Source: Ceratodon purpureus
Taxonomy: Eukaryota; Streptophyta; Bryopsida; Pseudoditrichales; Ditrichaceae
Reading direction: 5' to 3'
Assembly: GCA_014871385.1 (NCBI GenBank)
Contig: CM026423.1
Coordinates: forward strand, 12,579,952-12,643,951
Length of the DNA: 64,000 bases
A program made the position numbers and the translations under genes. Below, one piece after another: positions 13,047-26,135 of the stretch. Within the stretch, counting starts at the first letter, position 1. Every line of letters starts with the position of its first letter. The notes beneath the pieces were generated by a model. That model saw nothing but the letters and a program-made list of their open reading frames with translations, ran no database searches and was not told where the DNA came from.

Positions 13047-16000
13047 TCTGCTCAAATACTTATTGGGGCATCTAATAAGGATCGTTTTTCTCTGTATGAT
13101 GTAATCATTACTGCCGTACATATAAGGAATTCCAAAATTAAGCGATTATTGAAACATTTGACATTTATAAAAAAATAAAATGTGTCCAATTCTGAATGAA
13201 TCGTATTACTGGTTTACTGGATTCAAACGCATAACACAAACCTCTAATGCATAGAGTTGGAAAATTCAGTGAATACTTACTCAAGGAGAGCCTTATGCGT
13301 TGCTTTCACTTGCGAAGACATACTGACGTTGCTCAATTTCCAATTCTGTAAACCTGAGAGTAGAAAGCCGGATCGTTAAGGCAACCACTGTGATAAACCG
13401 AAGTGAATTTTGCAATAGTGCTGCACCAAAAATAACATCAACGTCGGTCCATTTGCTCGCCATTCACTACCATAAAGAAACCTTCAGCGAAGGCTAAGCT
13501 ACATAGAAAGGATGGAATTGAACGAAAGGGCAGCTTTTGCGGGATAGTGTCGTATCAAGTAGTTTACCTGAAATCAAAGCGTCGCACTCTTCCGGAAGGA
13601 TGCAGCTGTGTACCGACGCAACACCATCCACCGATGTTAGACCACACCCTTCAAATTTTGCACCAAATCAGATTCGAACACCGAGTAACTCTGTATAGGC
13701 AGGTTGAGAAAGTGAATGTAAGCTGGATGCAAGAATACATAAGGAAAGAAACTCAAGAAATTGGAGACTAAGACAATGATCGTAAGTCTCGAGACCACAA
13801 AACACCGAGTGGATGGGGAACAAATACATCGTAAGAGCATTGCTTACCTGCGTGCAAATGTAGAAATGGCAGAAATGGCAACAACAAAGGCGCATGAGAT
13901 GGCGAAAGCAAAGGTTTAAGAAGCGGAAAACCAAAAGCGACAACGCACGGGACGATCGCGAAAATTCAGCAGCAAAACACATACGCTAGGGCTGAAACAG
14001 TGAATGCGTAGAGAACGCGAATGAAACCGAAAGGCAAGTGTCCGAGGAGTTGCGGGAAATCAAGAAACCGGGTTTGGGAAGATGAACGCGTTTGAAATGT
14101 CAGAAGCTCTGGAATAATTAAAATTCGAACTAAGGCGGCTATTCATTGAGTGTTGTCTACTAGTTTGATGTGAATGAAGAGCTGTCTAGTAGTTTGAGAG
14201 CTGTCTAGTAGTTTGATATACAAATTCCAATAATTAATGAAGGTAAATACTGCAATGTATATGGTTTACAAAAGCGAGCTTCCAGAAATTAAAAGACCTA
14301 AATATCTACGAAGGTTAATATGAATATACATAATTAACAGAATAAGGAAGATATTAATTTATAGCTAGTAAATTCAAAAAAATACCTTTTATATAGAAAG
14401 ATAATTTAATAAATATCCGAGGCGTGAAAGGCGCTATTTGACAATAATGAGACTTCTAAAGTGAACGATGTTCGATTTGTTACACAAGTAAAAAACCTTC
14501 TTCGAACTACACTCAACACCACTAAATACCAACTTCTTTTGTACCTCACCACCTCTATGATATTTTTGTTTGCCAAATTTACTATCATCTACCTCAACAA
14601 ACTTTCCAATTCTACTGAATCTTTTCGCGTTGTTAAAGTCTACAATATGCTGAACACGGAAATCTCCATCAAAATCCTAGTGTCATCAAATCCAAACTTT
14701 GCAAATAAATCTTAGGAGGGTTTTTCACTCCCTTGAAGACTTCTACAGTGGGCGGGAATTTCCACATGATAAACTCCAATTTTTTCCTCTTTACTTACAA
14801 ATTTTTTATACACATAAAGATTGAGACATTCAACATTGGCACTACAATTGTGCCTCACCCCATCTTGTTTATAGATCCAAATGCTTATCACATTTTTAAT
14901 TCCAAAATTTTGCGAATGAGAATAGGGAGGTCGTAAAGAGTGAGGGTAAGAGCCTCTTTCTTTTACTTTTGCTCCAAAATGAGAGGAGGGCCCTTCTTCA
15001 TTTGTCCATCAAAAACCTCATGGTTAGTAGAAATTTGAAAGTCTTGTATTTTCTTAGCTTTAATGAGGTGGATGCCACAATGTAAGCATGGTTTTAAGAG
15101 GTGCTCTTTGGCACATCAACCACCTCAAATTCATGCCATCCACTCTCTAATACATTAAAAAAAACCTAAGGAGAAACAACAATTAATGTATTACTTGTTA
15201 TTTTAATGGACAAATTGTTGTTTCTAGCAATGGTGTAAATCAGAAAAGAGCCACCCTAAATGGTTGACTCTGGCCTACTGTATTATAATAAAATTTTAGT
15301 TACTTAAAAAAAAGATATAAAAGTTATCAAAGTATATATTTAAAGCAAAATGTAAATCAATTTTATCCTAACTCTAAGTAATTATAAAATTTAAATATCT
15401 TAGTAACTCTAAACAATTATAAACACTAATTAATTAGTAACTTTAAGTGGTTTAAGTTACTTAATTACTTTTTATCTTAACTCATTCAATTTACGACGTA
15501 ATTGTCTGCTTATTCCCAAAGCTCCAGCCACCGTTACTAGCCACACATACCCATCAAGAAATCAAGAAAGAATCAATACAAATAAATGCACAATCCATCA
15601 GCCACCACCTTTGATCCTCCAACTGAATTTTCGAATCCACTAAACTTGCATCTAACCGCCGAGACTGCTCCAGCAGATGCCACCAACCTTTAATCTCTCT
15701 AAGCAAATACCTACCAAGTTCTCTCTAATCTCTAACTGCCTACCTTCAATTCTTCGGCCACCTGATTTTTTAAACAACAAACTGCTCCACACTCACTAAT
15801 TTGTTTTCACGAACTTACTGATTCCTTAGTTTTTCAGTTATTTTTTTAATCTCCATTGTATATTTATTTTTTATTTTCCTTTGACTTAGCAGCTTGGTCA
15901 TTTTCCTCTACGTACTTCTCTATGGCGCACATCTTGGTCATTTTCCTCTACATACTTCTCTATGGCTTCAAAACCTAATCAAGGGTTTTGGTGAATAGGA

Positions 16001-17082
16001 AAAATACATCAAAATTTCCATTAAGTTTATTATTCATTGTTCATTGCTCGCTGATTATGTTTTTTCCATTCACATTTTTTGCTCCAAACGTTAAATCTCA
16101 ATATTTATCACTATATCAATTATCTTGCAGAAATTACTGTTTATATGCTAAAGCACCATAAAATTGGATTGTGGAAATGCTTTTATAAACCTATTCTTGT
16201 GCCACTACAAGTTAAAGGCTTGTGGATAATATAAATAGAAGAATTTTTACTTTGTTCTACTTTTAATGAAGTTTAATAAATTTAATCTAATATTTGGAGC
16301 CTATTCATTTTTTGTAATTAAAATTTTGTATCCAAAAATTAAAGTTTAGAATAAAAAAAATTATGTCTTCAAAGAACATAATATAAGTGAAGAAGTAGAG
16401 CCTTACAAGTTTGGAAATGTATGAATAATATGGAAACATGATTAAATGTATTTTAGATAAAGTTAATATAATTATTGTACTAAACTTTGATTAAAGTAAG
16501 AGGAAGTAAAAACACATGTTTTTCACTCTTTATTTCATCATTTTCACACAATTAAAAATTTAAGGATAAATTAGAATGTAGTCTTTAAATTCATATTTTA
16601 GCATACTAAATTATGGGATTTTAAAACACTTTTATAGATATGCATTTTTTTTTTAAGGATTTTATTTCATGCAAAATATTTGAATTGCTAAATAAAGATT
16701 TTTTTTGAAATGAACATCTTCAATTGTAGGTCATTTTTAAAAAATCTTGGTCTATTCCTTTTCAAATATGAAGGACATTTGTAAACATAAGAGGAATAAA
16801 GATCACCTACAAATTTCAAGAAAATTCCACAAAAGTTGATCCTTTATCATTTGTTTTGAAATTTCTTTTTATTCTTCGATTTGAAGGAATTTCTTTTCAC
16901 CTACTATTTCCTCAATTAAGATTTAGCATATAATTGAACATATTATATTATCTCAAGTAGCTCCAAAAAATAGTCTTTTTGTTATTATAATCTTTCATTT
17001 TTGGACATGTCATGAGTCTATTTTTTTTTTCCTTTCTTTCTTAATGAAACAAACATAAGACTTTATTTAACATACACATACC

Positions 17083-17105
17083 AAAAAAAAAAAAAAAAAA
17101 AAAAA
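17083..17105 (+). repeat. Poly(A) run, 23 bases
   Basis: An uninterrupted A run in AT-rich intergenic DNA. No retroposed gene is recognisable immediately upstream. Confidence 0.8.
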
Positions 17106-18017
17106 GAGAAATCAGACTAAAATTCATGGACTTGTTATACCAAATTTGAAAGAAATGGCTAAGTCAAATTTATGAGAAACTTATGTCAATAACTTACAAT
17201 CTCAGAAGGATGATTCTAAACGCAAGTCCAGCCATGATCTCTTAAATGGTGATTAGTACAGTTTCGATTATAACCTAGATGCAAATTTTGCAATTCGGAG
17301 ACTGTGAACTTTCAAAGGTATCTGGACAAATGCACCACAATTTCTTCACAATAAAATCCTAGACGAAAAACACTACTTTCTCACAGTCTCACCATCATTG
17401 GCCATCTTTTTTTCACCCTCACAAACATCCGTCCCACATCAACGACGAATTGACCTTCCAGCCAACGACATCCAAAATCGACGAACGTCTTCATCCACAA
17501 CCCTTCTCTCTCTCCTCCAAGTGCAGTGTGTGCGTAAGTTCTACCTGCCGATGCTGGCAGCCAGCTTTTAGGGCACTGCACACAAGGAATGATCGCCACG
17601 GCAGACCTCCACCGAAGCCATCACACACAGACACATACACATACACACACTCACAACAACAACTACTTCAACAGCAAATCCATCAAACCCTCAGTTGCGC
17701 ATCGCCCTCGCCATCACTGGGTTCTCCGCTCCGGACCGCAATTACAAACCGACGCTGGCCAGGTCTGTATGGAAATTCTCTCTCGAACAAACTCCCTTTC
17801 TTTGCATTTCGTGCTCTGAGGTCGTGTCATTCGATCGCGTCCTCCGTGTCCTTGATAGTTTCTACTTCTTGTTACGGATTGTTGACAGGGAGAGAGTTTT
17901 TGTTTGGATTTGGAGGAATTGTAGGCGCTGAGAGTTGGCGTTTATTGATCGTGTGTGATTGTAGCGGGGAGGGAGTGGATGAGGTGATTAATTTTTGAGG
18001 AGGAGAATGTGTAGAGT

Positions 18018-18056
18018 GTGTTGATTTTGTGTTGATTTTGTGTTGATTTTGTGTTG
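18018..18056 (+). repeat. 11-bp tandem repeat in the presumed 5' UTR of the F-box gene
   Basis: Three copies of GTGTTGATTTT plus a partial fourth, ending about 115 bases before the F-box gene start codon. Confidence 0.85.
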
Positions 18057-18170
18057 CGCAGAGATAGGAGGAGGTGCGAATGTTGGATCGGGAAAGGGAT
18101 TGAGAATTCTGGACGTTGTGGATAGGTGGTGAGGTTTGTTGGATTGTGTGTGAATTCGAGTTGAGGAGCC

Positions 18171-21100
18171 ATGGGAGTGGATGCCGTGAAGGAGGTGGAG
18201 GAGGAGGAGCGGGACCAGTGGGGGACGGAGGTGGTGCCTCATGTTATGCAGCTTGTTAGTGCGCACTTAGGGCAGCGCGATGTTTGCGCGTTGATGTGCG
18301 TGAGCACGTCCATCTGCTATCAGCTCACCTCGCACGCTCCCTTATGGACGGTATGGCTCGTAATTCTTTTTGTGCTTAAACCTATGTGGTCTTGTTAAGA
18401 GGAGATGCTAGATTCTCGAGTCTGAAAAATTGGAAAGCGATTTTATTAGGTATTGTTACTGAGAGAATTTGCTTTGATATGAGCATTCAGTCGTATGCCC
18501 TACTCTTTTAGATCTTCTTTTGAAAGTTTGAAATTGATCTATGAGTGATTTGTTGGAGTCCCTCGGGCGAATGAGTGTAGTAATCGTTCTAACTCAATTC
18601 TTTTTCAATTGTTCCAGGTGTTGGATTTACGTAACAAAAAGAATGCTGGTCAAGCTTTACTTATTGCTATGACTCAGGTATGCTGCTGTTAACATTTCTT
18701 CCATGTTTCCCTTACATGATATCATGTGCAACTAAGAAGGAAATAGATGAGCGCAGATTTGTCGATCAATTAAACTTGCTACTGCATCAGAGCATGTCTT
18801 TTGGATTTTACAATCGTTTGGATTGGTATCGCAGTTAGTATGTCTGTTTTCTATGTGAGTTGTGTTATGCTATTCTACCTACTGGTTCTTGCAACCTGGA
18901 CTTGAAGCACATCACTGTAAGACACAGACTTGTCTGAATTTTATGACCATGCACCACTATAAATGCGAAGTTAGTTGGGAACAAGTTGCAAGTGATTTAA
19001 ATAGTTTGAATGTTCCATCCTGTGATACGCAGAAGCGTTTTCGGAATGTGGAAGAGATAAATCTTGAGTTCGCACAGGATGTGGAAGATAAGCATTTGAC
19101 AGCTATAGCGTCTAAGGTATGAGCTGAGAAAAACACCTGCACAAAGTGGCTAATCACATACTTCAGGTGCCGGCGATCGTAAGAAGTCTTAGATTTTTCC
19201 TCTTTAAAGATGGAGCTAGGAAAGGTTGTTTTCTCAGTTAGGGTTGGTAATTTATAAAAGGACATACCTAGTACACCATCAGAGAAGTGCCTTTCGGTCC
19301 TAGAACCGAGTGTTGATATTAATATGCCGAGAGTTCTTATGCGACTGAGATTACAAACATGTTATTGGTCTCTGTCTTACCGGTGTGAGATGGTGTTAAC
19401 TAGACACTGCTCTTTATTCTTGGATTACTTACAGAGCCTTCAACAAATAAATCTCAACGCTTGCCAGAAGGTCACTGATTCGGGTGCCATTTTCATTGCT
19501 TCAGCGAATCCAAATTTGAAGTCATTCTCGATATACTGGAATCTGAAGTATGATCAAGTTGCTTTTCTCTTTTGGCTGCAATTGGCACATTACCAGTTTT
19601 CGCTCTGATGTTTAATGTGTTTTCGAAAACTTTCCTAACGTTGGTCTAGTGTTGCTATATGAACGAAATCAAATGCAGGATATGATACGGTAGTTCAAAT
19701 TGATCAAGTTTTGGAGGGTATGTTCCAGGGTGACTGACGTCGGGATTGAAGCAGTCGTGAGGTCTTGCAAGAATCTCAGGAATCTAAACATCAGTGGATG
19801 TAAGGTTTGTATATCACCAGTTTGACCCTTTTACGAAATTTCTATTTCCTCTTTGTTTCGAATCCTAGCGATTGGCGATAGAGACAGTGGCATCTCGATT
19901 TTATGGCTCGTTTTTAGGAATTGCAAATGGACCCGCGTCTGAGCTTACATTCCGAGACTGATTTTTCAAGAAACTCGCCACGTAGGTCGTTGAAATTCTA
20001 CTCCTTACATAATATGTTCTATTACTGAGTCTGGATCTGGTTCTGCAGAGCGTCACAGACAAAAGCTTGCGTACAATCGCCAAGTATGGTCAGAAGATTC
20101 AGAGCCTTAATCTTACGAGGTGAGGTTACGTGGGTTCCTGGCCTTGTTGCAGGTCGCGATTAAGGGGTATTTGGTTCATGTTATGTCACCTCGTAAATTT
20201 TGAAGGACCGGAAATTCATCTTATCATTGCGTGAAACAAAGTGTTCGGTTGTCTTTGTCCCTTGCATGATAGCATTGGTCTTGTTGCGCGGGTCACACTT
20301 ATTTAGATAATGTGTTCAGGACGTTGGAACCTCACGCCATTGTGGGTGGTGCAGAGGTGTGAAGATGACAGATGAGGGGCTCGTGGAGGTGTTGGATTGT
20401 TGTCCGGAAATTGAAGAATTATATCTTTATGCGAGTCCCAAGTACGAGCTAGACCTTTTTTTGTAGAACTTGGTTTGATGAGCAATGATGACTCTACGAT
20501 ATAATCAAGAAATCTTAAATTCTCCTCAATGTAGCAAACATTTTGACAGGTTTCACTCTGTTTCTCGTTACTCGACTTCTCGATCAACAATCTACATTTA
20601 ACTAGTGTTGTTCTAAAATCTGATTGCCTTTGTCGTTGACTTTAACGTTGTGGGAGGATGTGCAGTTTCACAGACACGTCTTTTATTGAATTAAAAAAGT
20701 TGAGCAAGCTTCGCCTGCTCGATCTCTGTGGTGCCCACGTAAGCAGATATCACTGTTCTTCAACTCTTGTTTGGCTACTTGACATATTTCGTTAATCAAA
20801 TTCCCACTTTTTGTTCCTTGCACCTGGAATAATCTTGTGATATCGTATGAACAGCTCCTATCCGATGAAGGATTGTCAGCAATTGGTGAATGCTCAAAAC
20901 TGGAGATCTTGAATTTGACGTGGTATGCTTTCCATCATTCTTAATTTTTGAAATAAGATGCTTCGTTGAGGAATTTCTCGATTGTTTGTAGTTGATTTCC
21001 CGCGCGCGTTTCAGTATGTGTAGTGGTAGAATTTGCCCACGTGGCTAAGGTATAAATTCAAAGTTCTAAATCGTTGTATGTGGTTCTTGAAACAGGTGTG

Positions 21101-21755
21101 TCAACATAACAGATTCTGGACTCCAGGCGCTTGCAGTGAACTGCTCTCATCTCCAGAGTTTGAGGTCATATATTAACTTTTTGCGCTAGACTATGGAATC
21201 ATAGTGCTTGAGTTACTTGATGAGGATTCATAGTTACTTTAGTGTTGCTGAACACTCTGGGATTCTTCTTAAAATTTTGATACTCGGTTATTGTTAAGCA
21301 TTTCTTGTCACTTGGAAGAATGCTGTTTACTGATCGAAATTTGTTTCTGTGTAACAATCTCTCTCTTCTATGTGGGCAGCTTGCATGGGCTCTTGGGGGT
21401 ATCCGATGCAGGCTTGGAAAGTCTCGCATCGTGCTGTGCTAATTCTTTGAAGGCTCTTGACGTGAACGGCTGCATTAATGTCAAGGTTAGATTTTCAGAT
21501 TGTGAATTCTTGTTCTTCTATTAGTGCATCAATTATTTCTAAGATGATAAGGATTCAAAGGAGTCTGAAGTATCCGGGACCTGTATCTACTTTCTGGACA
21601 TGCATAAACGCATTTGCAAGGTGGAATATGAGCGTTTGCACATGTAGCGTAAGGCTTTTCTAAAGATGTTAGATTCTGTGATGGTGCAGCGGCGCTCAAA
21701 GGAGGAGCTGAGGAGTTTATTTCCGAATTTGGAGGTCTTCTTGCTGCACACTTAG
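18171..21755 (+). CDS. F-box/leucine-rich-repeat protein (At3g58530 type)
   Basis: A substrate receptor candidate for an SCF ubiquitin ligase. Twelve exons with GT-AG borders: 18171-18350, 18618-18677, 19033-19116, 19435-19547, 19729-19804, 20049-20119, 20355-20441, 20666-20738, 20855-20922, 21096-21164, 21380-21485 and 21690-21755. They sum to 1053 nt, 350 residues, with all phases agreeing. The F-box-like part is near residues 15-60 ([20 protein letters not shown]). Cysteine-containing LRRs follow, e.g. [72 protein letters not shown] and [19 protein letters not shown]. These match the order in the Arabidopsis At3g58530 family from memory. The substrate is unknown. The gene appears complete. 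Confidence 0.93.
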
Positions 21756-22044
21756 TTCTGTTAGTACGGTATGCCTACCTCGGCCAACCATCTGGATTCA
21801 TGATTAAGGACAGAAGCCATGACTGTTGGTTGTGATATCGAGACGAATATTGATGGGATACCCTTTTTGTCTTGATAGACAAAGACTTTGGAGAGGGTAA
21901 ATTAATTAATTATCTGTTTTTATAATGAAGCAATGAATCAAGATTCAACTTCTTCACCTTGTTATTTGTTTGAATATTTACATTCATTTTTTGGATGTCT
22001 TTATGCTATAATTTTTTTTTTTGAACTTTGGCATTACCTCTAAT

Positions 22045-23877
22045 CTATTGTTTTCTTTGTTTTTTGAATCTTTCATTTACTTCTAATGTGTCAGTCCCTC
22101 CAAGGTTTCTCTTTCTACTCTTATCTCTAGTACTCTCATTTGTAGCCATATCATCATCATGTGGAACATTTGGTCCCCCTAGATTGTTCGAAGTTCCATT
22201 TGTCAATAGTGTGCCTGTTACATGTTCCATGATGCATAACATTTTGCGGAATGTATCTTCATTGCCATGATGAACTTCAAAATCATACCACTTCCTCCAG
22301 AACTCTGTGTTTGAATGCGGGTCTTTTAATTGTGATCCATAAACATATACATAAGCCTCGTCCAACTTTGCATATTGTAAATAGAGGGGTTTAGAATCTT
22401 CTTCTGATACAACTTTTAAAGCGTTTTCAAACAAATCACGTACACGTTCCAATCTTCTCCCTCCACAAGAGTCCACAAAGTTTGCCAAACACGTCGACCA
22501 AATCATACCAACATGTGGATACTCAAACATCAGAATCCCCCTCTCGTAAACGTTGAAAGCATCGTCAAAGAACTTGTGCTCCTCCAGTAGAGCAGCATAG
22601 TCCAAAACGATTTGAGGGGTTATAACCTCAAGGTCAAACATCCTCTCCGAGATCTTGCGGGTACTATCCAAATTGCCCAAACTCCCTTCCAAAGTGAGGT
22701 AAAATGACCACAGCTTCAGGGACTTATACAATTTCTGTTGTACATCCCCATTGTTGATGGCAATGGTAAATGACTCAGTTGTAGCACGATGCATCAAATC
22801 CAATGCATTCTTGACATTCTTGTGTCGAAGCTCCATCTTGGCCCACTCACACCAAACACTAGCAAGGTCGTCTTCAGCTTTGAAATTAACCATCACTGCC
22901 GCCTCAAAAACAACCCTAGCATTTACAAGATCTGCAAGAGATTCATAGAGCTTGGCAAATGCCACCCAGAGAGTGTCAGGCTGTCCGACTGCTCTTGTAA
23001 CTTCCACTGTTCCAATGGCCTCTGTGTATATCACCACTTGCTTTGAAGGATCCCCAGCGAACAACATCACTCTCTTGTGCCACTCATGAACATCATGCGG
23101 GTTCTGCCACAACTTCATGCTGTTCATCAACTCCGGCCGCCTTTGTATCAAATTCTCTAACCTAGTCATGCGCAAGTCATCGTCATTTCCTTCATTGAGC
23201 CAGATCAGCTTCTTTAGTTGATGAGGATCCACTTCTGACTCTTTGATAATTCCCATCTGTTCATTATCAATACCCATATTGATAGATTGATAATCCAATT
23301 TAGCTGCTAGAATGCTCTTTTCAAATTGCGAGTAGGCCTCAAAGACAATGCTAAAGTCCTTCACAGTCACCACACTTATCAATCCTTCCTCAAAAACATC
23401 GATGGCTTTCTCAAACAATCCACATTTGATATAATAATCAGCCAGTGACGCCCATGCGAGACCAACTTCATGTATATAATGTTGAATTCCACTACGAACA
23501 ATGGCTTCAACCTGTAATCCAGAGACTTCTTTGGCATGCATGCTGAGCAATTGGCACAGACTCAACCAATGATAATGTTGTGTTATTCCTTTTCTTGGCT
23601 GAAAATTCTCATCGTTGAGCACTTGTAGTAGCCTCTTAGCTGCCTCTTCCCACAACCCCTGTGAATATAAAAACTCTATCACGTCTTCGACATGGGTTGG
23701 GTCATATTCTAAAAACCGTCTGTATGCTTCCAATGAACTCTCAATTGGCAATCCTTTTTGTGAAATAAACTTCATGTAAGCCTCCCAAATTTGATCATGT
23801 TGCGTCATAGCAAGCGTGCTCAAGGCTAGATCCTCTTGCAATGGACACAATTGTGTAGTCTTCATGTCTACTGCCAT
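22045..23877 (-). CDS. SYF1/XAB2-like HAT-repeat splicing factor, shortened copy
   Basis: SYF1 (XAB2 in animals) is a HAT/TPR scaffold of the NineTeen complex in the spliceosome. This single-exon frame starts at the ATG at 23877 and codes for 610 residues. TQHDQIWEAYMKFISQ, YRRFLEYDPTHVEDVIEFL, LADYYIKCGLFEKA, HTLWVAF-type (here DTLWVAFAKLYESLADLVNA), SVWCEWAKMELRHKN and TPQIVLDYAALLEEHKFFDDA are clear SYF1 blocks. Compared with family members of about 900 residues, the N-terminal HAT repeats are absent. An internal block is also missing between YLQYAKLDEAYVY and the C-terminal TEFWRKWYDFEVHHGNEDTF. The tail after that is divergent and basic (KSRKRN, RFKKQRKQ). It may be a truncated paralogue or retrocopy with a still-open frame; whether it is expressed cannot be told. 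Confidence 0.85.
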   Translation of the reverse strand: MAVDMKTTQLCPLQEDLALSTLAMTQHDQIWEAYMKFISQKGLPIESSLEAYRRFLEYDPTHVEDVIEFLYSQGLWEEAAKRLLQVLNDENFQPRKGITQHYHWLSLCQLLSMHAKEVSGLQVEAIVRSGIQHYIHEVGLAWASLADYYIKCGLFEKAIDVFEEGLISVVTVKDFSIVFEAYSQFEKSILAAKLDYQSINMGIDNEQMGIIKESEVDPHQLKKLIWLNEGNDDDLRMTRLENLIQRRPELMNSMKLWQNPHDVHEWHKRVMLFAGDPSKQVVIYTEAIGTVEVTRAVGQPDTLWVAFAKLYESLADLVNARVVFEAAVMVNFKAEDDLASVWCEWAKMELRHKNVKNALDLMHRATTESFTIAINNGDVQQKLYKSLKLWSFYLTLEGSLGNLDSTRKISERMFDLEVITPQIVLDYAALLEEHKFFDDAFNVYERGILMFEYPHVGMIWSTCLANFVDSCGGRRLERVRDLFENALKVVSEEDSKPLYLQYAKLDEAYVYVYGSQLKDPHSNTEFWRKWYDFEVHHGNEDTFRKMLCIMEHVTGTLLTNGTSNNLGGPNVPHDDDMATNESTRDKSRKRNLGGTDTLEVNERFKKQRKQ

Positions 23878-24921
23878 GTTTCCTATATATCTCCAAACCA
23901 AATCTTCCAACCTTGTGATGAAAATAAATAGCAACACTGTCCCTCAATCAATTCAAAGTTTTGATGGAGACTTTAGAAATGCTTTGTAATGATGTTATTA
24001 AAGTAAAAGTAAAAGTAGAGGTGTGAGTGTGAGAAAATGATAAGAAGATGGATCATGGAAGAAAAATGATAAGAATATGGAATATATATACTAATGGAGA
24101 TGGAGTGGGAAAAAGTAAAATAATCTGTCATTAGAAATATTCTAGAAGAATTAGTCATTATATGTTGATAATATTTTACTTTGCTTTATTGAGAAGTAAC
24201 CACTTCATCCATGATTGAATGTAAAAATGTAAAAGTAGATGAAAATAACACTTCAAAATGGATGATTAAAAGACTTCAAAATGGATGATAAGAAGACTTC
24301 AAAATGGATGATGTAAGTCTACCTTCCACAATCAGTAATAGAAAGTACATACATGATAAACATATGTTTATGAATTTGGCTCTCCTTTGGCATTGGATTT
24401 TTAACAATTTGAACCTCCTCATTTTTTTAATAAATTATAATTTATATATATTTATTTTTAGAATTATTTTCTAACTAACCTTCTATGGTACTACGGTCTG
24501 GGACTCAGGACTGCACTCAGCATAAACGGGGCCTTCCACCGGGTCAAGCAAAGAATCAGCACTGCACAGGTTCAGACAGAAGTTCCGCAGAACGAATCTT
24601 TCCATGGTCTTCTTCTGACCCGCGAACTCTAGTGCCAAAGCTTGCACAAATTCAAAGAACAAAATCACCAAAGAACAAAATCACCCTTTGAGCTTCAAAA
24701 TCATTCTTTTTAAAGAAAAATGAATGCCCCTTGAAAAACAAAATTGATTCAAAATTGATCCAAAATTGAATTACAACATCCAAGGAGTTCTCAGGGCTTT
24801 TTGGATAGTATTGTAAAGTTTTCTAGATTCTGCACAGTCTTTCAAAAATACCAAAATGTCCATCTTCTTCCAGTCAATTGGGTGTGTTTCAGAACAAAGA
24901 AAAAATGGTGTCTTTTGAAAA
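23878..24921. other. Upstream region of the SYF1-like gene
   Basis: AT-rich DNA with AAAAGTA-rich stretches near 24000 and a 23-bp tandem repeat near 24250. I see no gene in it. Confidence 0.5.
24250..24312 (+). repeat. 23-bp tandem repeat, three copies
   Basis: ACTTCAAAATGGATGAT begins at 24250, 24273 and 24296, a strict 23-base period, about 370 bases upstream of the SYF1-like start codon. Confidence 0.85.
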
Positions 24922-25282
24922 CTACCGTAACACCATAGCAGATTTGTCCTTAACCCCTAAAGGACCATTGTCCTAGGATGGGCTTTTCTAGAATTCGGGC
25001 TTGTACATGTGACTTCAATTGAAGTCAAATTTTTTTGAAACTTTTTGTGAATGTAGGCTGTTGAATGGGCAATTCGGGCAGCCATGCTAAATACATCAAT
25101 TACCTCTGAAAAAATTTCTATAAATACTTCATGATGTCATCTTTGGGGTTTCCAAAAAAAAAAACGACTTTGAATGGATAATGTTCACCCCACAAAATAT
25201 CAAAATTTTCTCACCGTTTCGGGCAATGTACTAAAAAAACTTCTTCTTTCCTTCATAAAAGTTTAAAAAAAATATTATTTTA

Positions 25283-25351
<69 letters not shown>

Positions 25352-26093
25352 CAATGAAAATATGGACATCAATCTTTACTTTGACCGTTTCGATTGGAAC
25401 TTTATTGAATAATTCTGGAATTTCAAGGAAAGAAATAAGATTTTGCACTCTTACGTATTCAACTTGATAAAAATATTGTTTTTAACATGCTACACTTGAC
25501 TTTTTGGTGTAATTTTTTTTATAAAATTACCTAACTTAGTCTTCTTTGACATGCACCAAAACCCCCAAAATCCATAATGCAAAAAACCTAAGAAAAAAAA
25601 AATAAGAGTGTGTCAACCCAGCCAAAACTCTTGTCAAAAAAGTTTGTTTTTAAATTTCAATTGCTATAATCTTCTAATCTCTACATTCGATTAATTGAAA
25701 TTTTTTGAGTTGTCTATTACAATAATCTAGTTGAAGATCTTACGGTTAGAATCAGGAAATAATGATTTTTTAGTCATTCAAGCTTTTTATATTGGAAATG
25801 GCAGTTTTGGAGCGTTTTTTGGTGAAACATAGTCAAGGAACTTTAGGGGTTAAATAATTCCCAAAAACAAAAACAAATTAAATTGAAAATTATGAAAACA
25901 AGAGAACAAAAATAGAATAAATTATTTTTTGTAGAATTTTGTTCTATAAAAAACATTTGAGGTTATTTTTAAATTTTTTTTGCTAAAAAATAAAAATACA
26001 AAAAATTAATTTCCTGAGAGACGAACCTTATTTTTCCGAAAAAATTACATATCCAATTTGCAGTGAACGAATCTGCTATAGTGTTAAGGTACC
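24922..26093. mobile_element. Non-autonomous inverted-repeat element, about 1.17 kb
   Basis: The left end TACCGTAACACCATAGCAGA (near 24923) is matched in inverted orientation by the right end. The complement of the right end reads TACCTTAACACTATAGCAGA (near 26093). The ends agree at about 22 of 27 positions. The interior is AT-rich, contains a T63 run at 25289-25351, and has no coding capacity. The superfamily is not clear; I could not fix a target-site duplication. Confidence 0.55.
25289..25351 (+). repeat. Poly(T) run, 63 bases
   Basis: A continuous T run inside the inverted-repeat element. Its length may be affected by sequencing or assembly error. Confidence 0.85.
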
Positions 26094-26135
26094 TTACTAG
26101 ACCATTTGGAAACTGTCGTTAATAAGCAGCGCAGC

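Larger units (their letters stand above)
10685..18170. other. Long gene-poor AT-rich region
   Basis: About 7.5 kb without a supported gene. The first 350 bases are GC-rich and likely hold the NUP107 promoter and 5' UTR. After that the DNA is AT-rich and contains a candidate small inverted-repeat element (11081-11352), a palindrome cluster (12909-13046) and an A23 run (17083-17105). The last 750 bases probably hold the promoter and 5' UTR of the F-box gene, including a CA-rich stretch near 17620-17660. Short frames at 13.3-14.1 kb have no recognisable domain. Confidence 0.5.

Noticed and set aside
25289-25351. Poly(T) run as the tail of a retroposed gene on the minus strand
   Set aside because: No gene-like sequence lies next to it, and it sits inside an inverted-repeat element.
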